DNA of 64,000 nucleotides, from positions 992,001 to 1,056,000 of the forward strand of contig JANATG010000009.1 in the NCBI GenBank assembly GCA_029449235.1, written 5' to 3'. The position numbers and the translations under genes are program-made. This document shows positions 44,919 through 58,134 of the stretch, in pieces. Under the pieces are notes generated by a model, which ran no database searches, was not told where the DNA came from, and was given only the letters and a program-made list of their open reading frames with translations. Numbering within the stretch: position 1 is the first letter of the stretch; each line of letters starts with the position of its first letter. The stretch comes from Linnemannia schmuckeri. Its lineage: Eukaryota; Mortierellomycota; Mortierellomycetes; Mortierellales; Mortierellaceae.

Positions 44919-45469
44919 TTAAAGTGCTTGTTGTTCGGCGCCGTTGTTGGGCTGGACGGTCATGTTGGCAAGCGAGCCTCGACGAGAGGGGATCGATCCA
45001 TAGACGGGATTGAGCGGCACCGAGTGGGGGATGTTCTCTGGCTGTGGATGCTCCGAGCCCACGGTTGCGTCCTTGCCAGCCTTCGAGAGGGCATAGTCGC
45101 CCGAATCGAAATATTTACGCTATAGTCGTAGGAAGAAGGATGCAATGAATGGAAGGAAAAAAAGGGTAGCCATGGATAGGACACAAAGTGAGTAGAATGA
45201 GGTTGGAAAACAGTTGGTTAGTTGGTGTCCCAAGCTCCAATTCTTCATCTTTATCAAACAAAATTCAAGCGACAAAAAAAAAGCGAGTAAGTATTTATCT
45301 GAGGCGAAAGACGGATAAAAGCAGTGTTACTTACTTGATGACCGAGGAGGTTCTTGGTGAAGACGGGAAGGTTACCATACTTTTGCTGGAGCTTGGTCGA
45401 CTGTTCTGTGAGAGACATGTCCATGTTGTTGCTGCCGTCGCCCAAGTGCTGATCGCTCTGGCTTTGCAT
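44919..45469 (-). CDS. IGO1: Endosulfine family PP2A inhibitor (Igo1/2, ARPP-19)
   Basis: Two exons: 45469-45335 and 45119-44919 (111 aa). Igo/endosulfine proteins, once phosphorylated by the Greatwall/Rim15 kinase, inhibit PP2A-B55 to control mitotic entry and quiescence (established). The family hallmark FDSGDYALSKAG is present at residues 49-60, with the target Ser at 51. LQQKYGNLPVFTKNLLGHQRKYFDSGDY reads across the intron without a break. C-terminal SIPSRRGSLANM includes a basophilic kinase-like site (RRGS), as in many endosulfines. Confidence 0.95.
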
Positions 45470-47630
45470 TGAGAGGTATAGAAAGGGAAGGGAAGGTGTA
45501 ACTTGTATGGTGAAAGAAATTCAAGGCTCACTATTTTTTTTATCCTTCAATCGATTACGGTGTATGAGTGAAAACAGGGGGTAAAAGACTGAAAATGTGA
45601 GTTTCTATGTGGGCTTGTGCTTTTGGGCGCAAGTAGGGGTGTTAACTAAGAAGTGACTTGAAATTGAAAAAGTGTCGAAAAGGGAGTAGAATATGGATAG
45701 AGAAAGAAGAAGAGGAGGTCTGAAGAAAGAGGTGGAGGGTTGATAAAAATAGGCTTGGTGAGGATGGAGGTTTGAGTGTTAAACCGATAGGCGGATATAA
45801 AAGAAATAAGAACTAAGTGAGGGTGGGATGGAACGAGAGAATGAAAGGCTTATATGCAATTGAGAGGGTACCGATTGGATATACTCGCTTGCAAAGGCAA
45901 TTGGAAGTGAATGGTAGGTAGAGGAGGAAGATGAACGAGTGATGATGGAGAAGGAAAGAAGGAAAGAAGGAAAGAGAAGAGAAGAAAGGAAAAAAAAAAA
46001 AAAAAAAAAGAGGGAAAAAAGAAAAGAAAGAAAAGGAGTACAAGAATGGGTGAAAGAGATGATGCACGCCTTCCATCAAAAAAAGGGCAAAAGGGGGTGT
46101 ATGTGCACTGCGTACCATATGCGTACAGTAGTGTGTCTCTCTTGGTTGGCCTGCAGTCCTGCAGTCTTTCGCTCACTTCATTCATTTCCATTCATTCATT
46201 CCTTTTTTTTGCATATTTGCACGTAGCACCAAAACCAATTTTCATGTAGTCATTCAGTCGTCCATTTCCTATTCGTGCGTCAATGCAACAGCAGCAATAA
46301 GCAAACAATCGTCCGACAATCTCAAGCGTCCGATGATGCTACTTGTTGCTCGAACCCAATCCATCATTCATCCATATCCTCATTGACCAGCCAATCTGCG
46401 CTTTCTTCCTTGTCTCTTTTACTCTCTGTCGCCTCAATCCACTCTTCGTTTTCACCTCGTTCACTTCTCGCAATTTCATTTTTCCAACTATGATGAAAAA
46501 GGACACAGGGCAAGCACTCAACTGGTTGGTTTACACTCAATTTTACATAAAAAAGAAAAAAAAGGTTGCATGACGAGGGGCCCCAGGCACTCGTTGCATT
46601 TCATCACGATCGAAAACCAACCAAGCGCCCTGTTAGGAGAGACGGGGTGGTCCTTTTCAATTCTTTTTTTGTTCTTATGGATAGACTCTATTTGGGACGA
46701 AAGGGTCACGCCCTGGTTTGCCGATTGATGGTGTTCCAGACCAGACCAGCTAGTTGGGCTGTCTTTTTTTCTTCGTTCACTTATCTAGCACACAAAAAAA
46801 GTTCATCAAGCAAGTCTAGTCAAAGCCTTCCTTTAACAACCATGGATCGAACTCATTCTTGTTGAGTGAGTTGTGCGTGTGCCTTTCATTACACTCCTCC
46901 ACTTTCATTTTTTTGTTTGCTCTCAAGTTTTTTTTTTCTTTCTTATCACTAAGGCTAAAAACTAACCCTTGAATTATTTTTTTTCTATATATGCTTTCCT
47001 TTCCCACGTCGACAACGAGCATTTGTTTGGTTGCAAAGAAAGCAACAACCAACCCCCTTGTGGGTCTGTGGAGAAGGAAAAAAAAGGCCGCTAATGATGA
47101 AGAAGAGCGACTGGTTTGTGGACCGTTGAAAGATCATGTGCTGTCCTCCTCTCGTACAAGCTCGGGGATATGTTTGGTCGTCGCACCATACACAAACATA
47201 AACACCCACCAGAACAATGCAAAAGAGGATTTGAGTTCTGAGCCATTGGAAGGGCATTGAAAGGTATTGTCATCACTTCTCCTCCTCTCTGATGTCACAA
47301 AGGGGCCAAACTCCATTCCTTCAATTTGGCTTTTTTGCTTGGGATTCCAAGAATCAAGTTTTTCTTTGTCACACCACCCACTGTAAAAAAAGAAACGAGA
47401 ATTGCGAGGAATGAAGAAGAAATGCCTTGGTTTTCTTGATTGTTGCCAGCCAGGTTACACTCGACTGCTTTCTTCAGTCGACTTTTTTCCCTCGCCAACG
47501 TTCGCCTAGTTGAATGCTTGCTTAATTCAGTCAAACACGCTCTTAAAAAAAGAGTAAATACTGGCAATCTGGTTTATTCTTTCATTTTTGTTAGTTTTGG
47601 TTTGGTTTTTCCAACCTCACGAATCATGAA
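45470..47630. other. Endosulfine-WSC spacer
   Basis: 2.1 kb without a recognised gene. GA-rich to 46050 (endosulfine leader). CT-rich on plus at 46340-46490, before a short ORF at 46491. Homopolymer runs include A20 near 45990-46009. No conserved protein or RNA gene is recognised. Confidence 0.5.
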
Positions 47631-49585
47631 TCATGACGAACCATCTGGATTCACCACTCTCAAACTGTTGGCTGAAGAATCGATAGATTCCCTCTCCTGG
47701 CGATTGTGATGGATCGAGCGGACTGAGGGGCGGTATGAAAGACTTATCTCGTGCTCCTCGTAATCCTCCTCACTTCTTCCTCCTCCTCCACTGTCGTCGC
47801 GGCCGTGTGCTACAGCTCCTGGTGGTAGAGGCGGTGCTCGTTGCAATGATTGAGGACCACGGCTGAAAGAGGATGTCAGTTGTGGTGGAGGTGGTGTCGC
47901 CTGAATGGGTTCCTTGTGGTTCAAGTTTTGATCGATGAGCAGATGTAAGTCGTACCGCTCCTGTTGCTGCTGTTGCGACAATCTTCGGACAGGAAGAAGA
48001 AAGGGTTGGTATGGGTTTCCTCTCACTGAGTGATAATGTCCACCGCCGCCGCTACCAGAAATGCCCATCATAGGAGGAGGTGGCGGATAACTCGGTTGGG
48101 ACATATGCAAGGGTCCACTTTGTCGAGGGTGAAGAGGAGGAGGGAAATGCATGTTTGGGGGAGGAATAGGTGTCGGGATAGAATCTCGTTGTTTGTTTGG
48201 GTGTTGGTGCTGGTGTTGATGGTAGATGGGAGATGATCGAGTATAATCGTGACCCTCGAGTTCATCGTCATTGGCCGAGGTGTGGACTAGGGATGAAGGG
48301 AGGAGCATGTTTTCTGTCCAGGCTGCTTGAGAATGACGCTGTCGACGGCGCTTACTGAAGACAAAGGCGACGGCGAAGAGGGCGGCGAAACCGAAGATGG
48401 CGGTGATGCTTGCGGCGATGATGCCGGGACTTGACCCTCCTTCAGACCCTGATGAGTTGTCTGTAACATGAGGGCAGGACCCCAACAATAAGGAAGGAAA
48501 AAAAAAAAAAAAAAAAAAAAGAGATGATGATAGAAAGAGCGGAAAGGCGGATGTTAGCCATTGGGATATATGAATGTATCATTCATTGATAGATTGGATA
48601 GATGTATGAAAAAATATGTTAAATGAATGAGGGGCGTAGAATGGAGGTATGATGGTGGTGAAACATTGCGAATGATATTCTCGTATAGTATTTCTCTCTT
48701 TTTGGTTTTAGCTGTTCTTTTTCTGTTGCTGATTTCATCAACCGCGTGCCTGGCAGAATAAAAAAAAGGTGTTATGGAGTGATGAGGGCATGAAGGGAGT
48801 AGATTTCTGTTTATCGGCCCTAGGACGACACTTGGGCATGGCTGGCTACCTTCATCCGAGTCACTCGAAGCATCGAGATGAATAGTTTCCTTCCTCAATC
48901 TACCTTCGCGATCACGATCACGATCATGCACACCGTGCTCATGCTCATGTGTCGGAGATGTGGTGGGTCGAGGAGGTGGAAACATACCCGTGTCGGTGTT
49001 GACTACCTTACCTCCGCTGTTATCCGTTATCGTTGTAATCGTTGACGTGCTGCCACCACCACCACTATTACTATTGCTGTTGCCGTTTTGCGATTTCTTA
49101 CTCGATTCAGAGCCGGCGGGTGCTGTGGTGCTTATCCCAGTTCCTCCATTGGTGGTAGATGTCGACCCACCTCCTCCCGAAATGGCGGCTGAACTGCCAA
49201 TCAACAATACACTCGCAGTCGATCGACTCGAAGAGCTCCCGCACATTTCGAACGGATAGCCCATACAAGGCTTGTCGCATTTTGCGTCGTCTATTTTGTT
49301 GGCGTCCATGGGCGCGCTGTTAGAACAATAGCAGGTCGATCCATCCATGGTCAGTGCGTAGGCTGTTCCGCTGCTTCGACAGTAGTTTGTGCATGCTCCT
49401 TGGGACATATAGATGTCTTGATACGATTTGATGTCGGATGCCCCAGTGCTGCCTTCTATCTGATTCTGAAAGCAGCCTACAGAGATCTGGCCGTGGGCTG
49501 TATGGGCTATCCACACCGTCATCACCGCGGCCACGGCGATGAAGGATACGGAGGTAGGCGGTCTCATGGGTGCGTTTTTAATCAC
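47631..49585 (-). CDS. WSC-domain single-pass membrane protein
   Basis: Two exons: 49585-48850 and 48460-47631 (521 aa). Signal peptide (FIAVAAVMTVWIAHTAHG), then a WSC domain at about residues 35-115: GCFQNQIEG, YMSQGACTNYC, YALTMDGSTCYCS, CDKPCMGYPFEMCG. A Ser/Gly/Thr-rich extracellular stalk follows, then a membrane helix (IIAASITAIFGFAALFAVAFVF, about 259-281) and a basic stop (SKRRRQR). The cytoplasmic tail is about 230 residues, Pro/His/Gln-rich. This layout resembles yeast Wsc cell-wall stress sensors. A second Met (49567) is an alternative start; both keep the signal peptide. Role in wall integrity is inferred. Confidence 0.88.
48498..48520 (+). repeat. 23-nt A homopolymer in WSC gene intron
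   Basis: The run lies in the 389-nt intron of the WSC gene, near its acceptor, and is a T-run on the coding strand. Confidence 0.9.
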
Positions 49586-50745
49586 CTCACAAGCGCGAGG
49601 AGGAATTGAGTGGCGAGTCAGAAGAATGGAAAAGTGGCGAGAAAGACTGGTGAAGGATGAAGCAATGAAGGTACAAAGGAAGCAGAGTTACTGAGAGCTG
49701 TGAATGGCGAGTTGAGAGTGAGAAAGTGTGTAGTGTGTGAAAAAGAGCGAGAGAGAAGGAGGAGATGATGTTCGACTGGGAGGTTGGTAGGCAAAACAGA
49801 CATCAAAATTCGTTGTTGGCAGGAAAACAACAATGGGTAACAAAAACAAGAAAAGAAGGAGTCGAGTTGGTTAACGAAAATAGCAACAAGAAAAAGGACA
49901 AGTGTCGATTAAAAGGAATGGGCGAGTTAGGTAAAAAATAGTAGAAACGCGTTTGTTTATTGCGGAATATGATAAATGAGATGACAAAAAGATGGGATCC
50001 GGGATGGGATGGTTTGTCCTGGTTGTATATATCCTTTTTTTTTTGTTACCGATGTTGTTTGTCCAGTTCTATCGGGTTGTTGTTTGGATGAAATGGGAAC
50101 GAACTCCCAGGATAGGTCCGAGCGTCATTTGGGTGCTGTACCTCGAGGAGATATCTGAGAGGGGATTTGAGCAGATGTGAATCTCTACCTTCCTTTTTTT
50201 GCGATTGTCTATGAGCATTTTTCTAACGATGGTTGATGAAAGCGTACAGTGTCTCGTTGCCAAGATGGATAAGACAAGGTAGGGAACGCGAGAAGTTGGA
50301 TGTCATTTGTGAAAGTGAGTGTAGGCGAAGTAGACACGTACAAGAATAATTTCATCCAGGCACTTGCCAAAATATTCGCCGTGTACGTGCCTGGTCATCA
50401 CTGGCCAGGGTTACTGCTGCTGTCATGATTTTAAGTGTGGGACGGCCGTGGTACTTTTTTTTTTTTTTATCTCCACTCCTTTCTTTACATCTCTAAAAAA
50501 AACATCCCGTTTTACACCAAACGATTCTTTCTTTTCTTCACTCTTCTACTCTCAGTTTTGCACTCTATCGACTCGAGTCAACTTCACGGACCACCAAACG
50601 CAGCCATCTTCCGCTTCCAACTTACTAGTTACTGTGCCTTGGACAACGACAGCAGACAGACAGACGAATAAGAAAACAACAACAGGCGACACTTTTACAG
50701 ATACAGGACACAACAGACACACATACAGGCTCAGGACAAGTCAAT
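49586..50745. promoter_or_regulatory. Divergent promoter, WSC and SCAMP genes
   Basis: 1.16 kb between two divergent starts. GA-rich on plus to about 49980 (WSC leader) and CT/CA-rich after 50455 (SCAMP leader). No gene is seen. Confidence 0.5.
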
Positions 50746-52540
50746 ATGTCAGGAAACCCTTTTGAGCACGCTGAATACAACAACACCAATCCCTTTGCGG
50801 ATTCGAATCAGATCCAAGCCGATGTGCCCCTGACAGACCACGCTGGAAAGGCCGAAGTCGGACAGGATTACACCTCTTACACCCAGTACGGCGACAACCA
50901 GTCATCTGTCTACCAGACCACCACCGCCGCTCCCAGCAATGCTGCAGATGACGCAAAGAACGCTGCCAAGGCCGCCGAACTTCGCCGTCGAGAGGAAGAG
51001 CTCGCAGCAAGAGAGCGCGAGATTCAGGCGGCCCAGGTTGAGGCCGAGCGTGTCCGCACCCAGGGCAAGAACAACTTTCCCAAGTTCTACCCTCTTATCT
51101 ATATGTATGATCACCGACTGCTTGTCGTTTTTTTCTTTCTTTATTTCTCTTGGGAGCTCTTAATATTTTTTATTTGTTTGTTTTCAATAGTCTATCTGGA
51201 AAACACAAAGCGTAAAAGGAAGAGCTAACCTTTCTTGTTTGTTTTCTATTGCTCGACCCTTGTCCGCGCACAATGGTATTAGGTCAATCCCTGCCGAGAT
51301 CCCAAAAGCACACCAGGCTACCGTCAAATTCATTTACAATATCTGGCTGGCGCTTCTTGGAACACTCGCCCTTAACTTTTTGGCTTGTATGCTGATGCTG
51401 TTTGCAGGCATCCCAAACGGAGCGGCTGACATGGGAGTTTCTCTCGGATACTGCTTTACCATCACTGCTGCCTCGTTCTTGCTGTGGTATCGCCCCGTCT
51501 ATAACGCCTTCATGAAGGAGATGTCGATGTACTACTGTAAGCTATTCATACTCTTTCTTGTCTTGACCTGCCTCTTCCCTCATTTGCCAAGCACAGCCTT
51601 CACTTTTTTCACTTTTTTCTCCGCTCTATTATTATCTACCCCATGTGTTCGTCGTCATCATCAGTGAATTCGATTTTTTCTTTGTTTTCGATGACTTTCT
51701 TGGCACAGCAAACAAGACATATTATCAACGACGATACCATTTCGATTAGCCAGTGGACAAAAATGGACTACAGGAAGCAAAACAGGAGGCAGCAAGTTTG
51801 ATACCGTTAAGAAAGACGAAGAATTGGATCTGGAGACGATTACTGACCTTTTCACACGTCTTTATCACCTTTTTACCCTTTTTAGACTTCTACTTCATCT
51901 TCAATGGCTTCCACATCTTGTTCGCCTTCTACATGTCTCTTGGATTCCCTTCAACGTATGTATTTGATTAAACCAACGTTTTGCTAGGCAGGATTGTAGT
52001 CAGGAAGACATAGGTGTTGGTCGGGGCCAAAGAGTAGGGCGAACATGGACGGATAGGCTGAACACACCTTATCCAGGATCATACTGACTTTTGTGTCTCT
52101 CCCAATTCTATTTTTATGACCATGAAAACTGGCCATTAGTGGATCGGCTGGTCTGATCAACATGATCCAGGTCTTTAACGGCAAGCACATCTTTGCCGGT
52201 ATTCTTTGCGTCTTCTCGACTGCCCTTTGGTTTGTCCAGGGCTTTGGCGGCTTGTTCTTCTACCGGTAAGGCACAAGAAACAGGAGCAGCAGCAGTGTCT
52301 TTATTCATTTATCCGTTCAAGGAAAAGCATTGCGCATACAGATGTTTTTCATGGATGACTAATGCCTCTTCTCTTCATTCTTTTTTTTTATCGTTGGGAA
52401 CATATAGCAAGGTCCACCAGCACTACAACCAACAGGGACACACTTTTGACCAGGCCAAGGCTCAGGTCACTTCGTCTGCCGTGCGTAACGAGGCAGTTCG
52501 GAGCGCTGCCTGGAGCGCAGCCACCAGCGGACGAGTCTAG
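50746..52540 (+). CDS. Secretory carrier-associated membrane protein (SCAMP)
   Basis: Five exons: 50746-51104, 51283-51536, 51886-51955, 52140-52265, 52408-52540 (313 aa). SCAMPs are four-helix proteins of post-Golgi recycling vesicles, acting in exocytosis and endocytosis. NPF motifs (GNPFEHA, TNPFADS) at the N-terminus bind EH-domain proteins. A helical stretch (about 65-105, AAELRRREEELAAREREI) precedes the conserved core. The core has KFYPLIYM, then IPKAHQATVKFIYNIWLALLG, and four membrane segments including FNGFHILFAFYMSLGFPSTG, the family's conserved third-segment phrase. The tail contains FDQAKAQV. Confidence 0.93.
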
Positions 52541-52984
52541 ATAGCTCTTCTCTTTCCCTTTTCGCACCAATATTCCCCACTCCCATATGAGCATCTTCAT
52601 TGATTGAAATGATAATATATATCGCGTTTTTTGTTCCCAAATTGCTCTCCGTTCGCTCTCTCTCTCTTGAGGGTGCAATGATCGTTCACAGGAAGTGTGA
52701 GAGCAATGGAGGATTTAACCATCCGCGCCCTTGGTAGTAGCAGTCACACCTACATTTGAGAACTCGCTACATTGAGCTACATCCGCAGTTTTGGGTTTGC
52801 GCCCGCAGCTCATGTTAGTGCATAAAAGGGTCAGCTTTCTTGACTTTTTTCTCATAACATAACAATTCACTTTCTTCCTACAACGCAATTTCACATTCAG
52901 CAAACCCTCTCTCTTTCACTAACACAAAAAACCAGTAACACAAAACGCGAGAGCAATTCTTCCTTCCATCGATTCATCAGCACA
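52541..52984. other. SCAMP-GNL1 spacer
   Basis: It holds the SCAMP 3' UTR and the promoter and leader of the GNL1-like gene. No other signal is seen. Confidence 0.5.
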
Positions 52985-55573
52985 ATGGAACGAGCAACAG
53001 CATACAGCGGAGCCAAGAAAAAAGTACAGCTCCAAGAACGCCGCGCCAGGCACAGGAAAAGGGACGAAGAACGGCGTCGGATCGAGAAAGAAAATGGTAC
53101 TTTCTTTCACATCACACACGCGACCCATCATGGCTCTTTTTCCTTACTCATAACTACTTTTCGGCTGTTGTTGCTGTATTGACTGTATTTTTACATGTGT
53201 GATGGTAATAGATCCATTCAGAGAGGAGAATATTCACCCACAGGCTCAGCAAAAGCCAGCAACGACAGGCGTTGATGCGTATAATGGACGGTTTGTCAAG
53301 AGTTTCGGGAAGGAGTTCAAACCAGATGCAGACAGAAGTGGTGGTAGAGGTGATGGTAGAGGAGTGGTGAGCGAGAGTGCCAACCACGCTCCGTCCGTAA
53401 GGTAGGGGCTATGCTGACAGGATCCTGCAAGACATGTATACACGACATAGAGACCAATAACAGATTACTTATACGCTTTTGCGATCCTTGTTTTGTAGGA
53501 TTCGATCGGTGTTCATGAGGCGGTCTGCTATGGAGATCAAAAAGTCTCGGCTTGAGAGCATGAAGCCTCTCGAGTTCTTACCCGAGGTAAACACGGAAAC
53601 AAACAAATATACTCATGGAATATATATTTTTTAAAGACTCCTTGCAGCTAACTAATCCCTTTGCTGTGACTGATAGTCCGCGCTTGAAGTCTCGTTTGAA
53701 GAAATGTTCCCAAACGTCATTGGGTTCCCCACACGTCCAAAGTGGGATTATTCGATGAGCCGTGAAGAAGTCGACAAGAACGAGAAGAATATGTTTGAGG
53801 CTTGGATGGACTCGATTTACGACAAGTACCCTGCCGACGAACTCAGTTACTTTGAACATAACCTGGATGTCTGGCGTCAGTTGTAAGTGGAATGACGACG
53901 GATGTGGCCCACGTATTGTATGGTGTCGTGTTCATAATTCGCGGGCAAAAAACTGTATGAATTTATGCTGACTGCATGATGTCACTTTGCATTTGCTTTT
54001 AGGTGGCGTGTGCTGGAGATTTCGGATATTATTATGATCATTGTGGACATTCGTCATCCAGTCATTCATTTCCCGCCCTCGCTTTACCAGTATGTCGTCA
54101 AGGACATGAAGCGCAAGCTGGTCGTTGTCTTCAACAAGGTTGATCTGGTGGCACCTAACACTGTGTTCGCATGGACACAATATTTTAAGGAGCAGTTCCC
54201 AGAGCTGCATATTGCAACATTCAGTTGCTATCCACCAGACCCAAGCCTGATCAACGACTCCAGTACAGGTTAGTTTAGTATGCGGAGCAAATTATTTTGT
54301 TAAAGGTTACTCAGCTGGACTTCGGCTAACTGTTCCCTAAAATGATGTTTTATATTAATAGCGGCGTTGAAAAAGGTGGCCAAGAGACCAAGGCGCCGGT
54401 ACTACAACCCAGTTGGCGTCAAGGATGTATTGGCAGCGTGCAAGGATGTTGAGCTCTCTAAGAACGGTGCTCAGATTGAATGGGACGAATTGATTGCACA
54501 GTATGACAAGCCCAAAGAACCAGAGTCTCACGAGAGCGATGAAGAGCTTAATGGCTTTGAACTTGGACGCCAGAAGGACCACAGGTCGTCTGATGGCGAG
54601 AAGCTGGGTAAGGTATTGTCTGATCACGGTGTGCTAGTAAAGTTTGAGTGAAGCTTATTCTAACTATACTGTTGACTTTTTCTTCGCCCACAGTCGAGAC
54701 TTTGAAGACGGTGAAAATCGAGGACGACGAAACGGTTCCTCACAGCGATTACGTGACGATCGGCCTAGTTGGTAAGAATCCTGAAAGGTTTGGTAGCGAA
54801 AGCTAGCTGCTTGCACGCGCATATGGCATCAGCTTACTAATTGTTGTGTGCATATGTAGGTCACCCAAATGTCGGAAAGAGTTCGCTCATCAACAGTATT
54901 ATGGGTCGAACAGTTGTCAGCACGAGCAAGACTCCAGGACACACAAAGCATTTCCAGACTATCCACTTGACCCACAACGTCCGTCTTTGCGACTCTCCAG
55001 GGCTGGTTTTCCCGAGCTTGTTGCCCAAACCGCTTCAGGTATAATACTATTTTCTGTAATCAGAATGTAATCAGAATAGCAGTCGAGGATATCAGAGTCC
55101 GTTGATGTGAGTGGAAATCTAACCGACAAACACGCTCTTTTCGCGTTGACTAGATCTTGTCCGGAATGTTCCCTATTGCGCAGGTCCAGGAGCCGTACTC
55201 TGTCGTCCAGTATTTGGCGGAAAGAGTCAACATCCCTCGACTCCTCAAGCTGGATCCTCCTCCAACCTACACGATTGGACCCTTCCGCTGGTCCGCCTAT
55301 GGCATTTGTGAATGTAAGTGGACGTATAGCCGACTACTTTTTTTCTTCCTTCAGAAAGTTATGTCGCTCAGTGGAGACGGTGGTACTAAAAAATATATTT
55401 TGTTTTCTAAAATCTTCTTCCCACCCTATTTTAGCATTCGGACTTAAACGTGGATTCATGACGGCTAAAACGAGCTATGCCGATACTTATCGTGCAGGTA
55501 TGAAAACAATATTCTTTAATTTTTTCTGACATGCGTCGTTACCATTTTCTTAGAAAGTGAGCCAACCAACTGA

Positions 55574-55607
<34 letters not shown>

Positions 55608-56009
55608 ATCATATTCCTGAATTGATTAGCCAACGCTTTACTTCAAATGGCTAACGATGGCCGAATCTTGCTCTCGTTCAAACCTCCTGGTTTCTTTACG
55701 AGCACCAAGTATGAGCAGCTGAGAGTGAACGAGGCTGATACTGCTGTTGTCAACACCAGCACGGATGAGGATGACGACGAAGACGAGGATGTTCCAAGAC
55801 GATTAAGAGGCGACAACGTTCATGACGGCGACGAGGACGAGGACGAGGTGGAAGAAGAAGAGGAAGAGGAAGAAGAGGAGCCTAAGAAGGGATCCAAGTT
55901 TCAAGTCAACTCTCGTGTTGGAGGCTTCTTTGGGCTCTTGCAGGATGACGACGACGAGGATGACGATGAGTCTGAGGAGGATGATGATGAAGACGATGCT
56001 TCGAAGTAG
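52985..56009 (+). CDS. GNL1-type circularly permuted GTPase
   Basis: Eleven exons: 52985-53096, 53212-53401, 53499-53586, 53677-53882, 54003-54268, 54362-54607, 54694-54771, 54860-55038, 55154-55313, 55435-55497, 55630-56009 (655 aa). YlqF/YawG-family GTPases with order G4-G5-G1-G2-G3 include ribosome-assembly factors. Landmarks: an Arg/Lys-rich N-terminus, SYFEHNLDVWRQLWRVLEISD, G4 NKVD (near 245), G1 GHPNVGKSS (396-404), TPGHTKHFQ, G3 DSPGL (440-444), and SGMFPIAQVQEPY. It aligns along its length with human GNL1, including the RPKWDYSMS and ANALLQMANDGR phrases. The C-terminus is a long Asp/Glu run, as in GNL1. LSG1 is a related alternative, less likely. Confidence 0.93.
55576..55606 (+). 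repeat. 31-nt T homopolymer in GNL1 last intron
   Basis: It lies 23 nt upstream of the acceptor of the last exon, acting in effect as a long polypyrimidine tract. Confidence 0.9.
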
Positions 56010-56367
56010 TCGTAGAAGCGTCCTTTGACCGGCGATAGTTTGTAGCTTTTTTCCCATTCATAGATTTTCTGTTCAGAACGCTTCTCATAGTTATGAATTG
56101 GTAAAGACAAGTATTCGCAGATATTTTGTCATGTTTTTCTCCATTTGTATTTTTTTGTTCTAGCGGGGGGGGGGGGGGGGGGTGTGATATGTAAAAGACA
56201 GGGCAAAAAGTATACAGATGAAATAAAAGGTAAGGAAGGTATAGACGGGGAGCGCCAAAAGAAGAGTGGTTAATAGAAGAGGTAGTTGGTCGTGGTATAG
56301 GAAATGGGTAGTGAAAGGTCGATTTTGTTTTGTTGAGGTGTTGATGAGTGCTGGTGGGTGGCAAATT
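56010..56367. other. Convergent 3' spacer with G18 run
   Basis: It lies between the 3' ends of the GNL1-like (+) and TspO-related (-) genes. It contains an 18-nt G-run at 56165-56182, the only long G/C homopolymer in the window. Confidence 0.55.
56165..56182 (+). repeat. 18-nt G homopolymer
   Basis: A pure G-run in the convergent spacer; such runs can form quadruplex structures and are also prone to sequencing error. Confidence 0.9.
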
Positions 56368-58094
56368 TTATCCCAAGAGACCGCGTCTCTCACCAACAGA
56401 GATATCATCCTGAGCGCGCTCGTGCCAGAGAGCCACGTTGTTGATGCCACGACGGGCAAGAGCTCCGACCAACCAACCAAAGCTGACCAAGCTGGTGATT
56501 TGGACAATAGGGACTGCGCTTCCCTGCTCAATGCCGATGCTCAGAATCATCCTATGAGACAAGAAAGGGAACACAAAATGAATATGTTAGTTGTAGTTCA
56601 CAGGTATGGTACGGTAACGATATAGTTGGGAAGGCATGTACGGTTTAGAGCGTGGAAGATCAATTTGGTAAGCAAACAGGCTGGGCTGAATTGGGTTGAG
56701 CACATAGGTTGAGAAAAGTTTTTTTTTTTTTTTTTTTTTTTTTGCGTTTTTTCCCTCCAATTGTCAGGCACCGAAGATAAGAGTCAAAATGGTAAAGGGC
56801 TGGTCGAGAACGTGTAAGCGACAACAACCAACGCATAATAACGTGAAAAAAGCACACACAGACACTCCAATATGCGGACACACAGACTCTCTAATCCATC
56901 CAAATGGGAGAGAGAGAGCGAGAGAGAAAGAGAGAATATTGTTTCATCTCGTCGTTCACTTCTGTATATCAGTCGCCATCATCCATCCACGCTGTTGTCG
57001 CCCCTCGTTGTCTGTCCGTGGAGAAATAGAGGAAGAGGCGAATACAACAACAATCGATCACAAATGACGGTGGGATGGAGAGAAGAATAAAAAGGTACCA
57101 GCAAAAGATGAGAGCCTTCAGAAGGAAAAAAAAAAAATCTCGATGGCAACGCAAGTACGCCTTTCGTTTGGGTGGTGGACCACATGCGCACACACCAAAA
57201 CAAAGTAAAGAAAAACATTGCCAGAAAGGGCATAAGCACAGAATTTTAACATCCAAAATAGCAATCGGCGTATGTATCGAAAAAAAAAAAGAAAGTCCTC
57301 TTGTCGCAATGCTCGGTTTGTCGATGAATTGTTGTTGTTTGCTGTTGTTGGTGTTGAACGATGGCTCATGTAATGTTGCTACCTTCTTCCTCTTCTTCTT
57401 GTTTGCTTGCTTATGCACTTCCTACCCTTCCATTTCTCTTTTGTAGCGGTTCCTTTTGCATTGTCACTGTGTCCTAATGTGGGTGAGGGCAGGTGGGAAG
57501 CGCAATTTTTTGTTTTCCCATGCGGGTAGATATTGAGATGAACGAGAAAAAAATGAAAAAGAAAAAAGAAAGGGAATGCAGAAAGGGGTAAAAGAAAAAA
57601 AAAAGATGAAAAACTTACAAAGCAATGGCAGCGCCAGACCACGAGTCTGGATCCTTAGAGAACTCTGCGTGATAGTTTCCAATGGCCAACAGGATAAAGA
57701 TGGCGAAAGCAGCACCAAGGGCTGCCCAAGAATCGGGACCACCATCCTTGTTGGTGAAGGCGGCAAAGAAGTTTTGGAAAACGTCGAGCCAGACGAGACC
57801 GGTGTAGAGCGAGAAGGAGACATGGACAAAAGCGTAATCGATCAAGTTGGTTGCGGTGAAGACGCGCATCTTGACGTACAGTCTCCAGATAAGCACCGCG
57901 TTAATGACCAACAGGATCTGGCCCACCACCAACCAGTCGTATTTCTAAAGAGTATGGTATGCCATATGAAATAGAAGGTTAGTGTCTTTTTCTGAGTTGG
58001 ACGACGGGAAGAAAACAAGGGCAGGGAGAGGGTTTACCAGATGTTCACTGGTGTCACCCAAGAAAACAAAGCCAGCCAAACCACCTCCTTTCTA

Positions 58095-58134
<40 letters not shown>

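Noticed and set aside
45889..46200. Frames with Phe/Lys runs near the endosulfine leader
   Set aside because: Pure low-complexity translation of GA-rich DNA.
58034..58075. Possible extra exon (SWVTPVNIW) in the TspO-related gene
   Set aside because: Joining it breaks phase or adds a stop; direct joining of exons 1 and 2 gives the family-like WVLSWKYDW.
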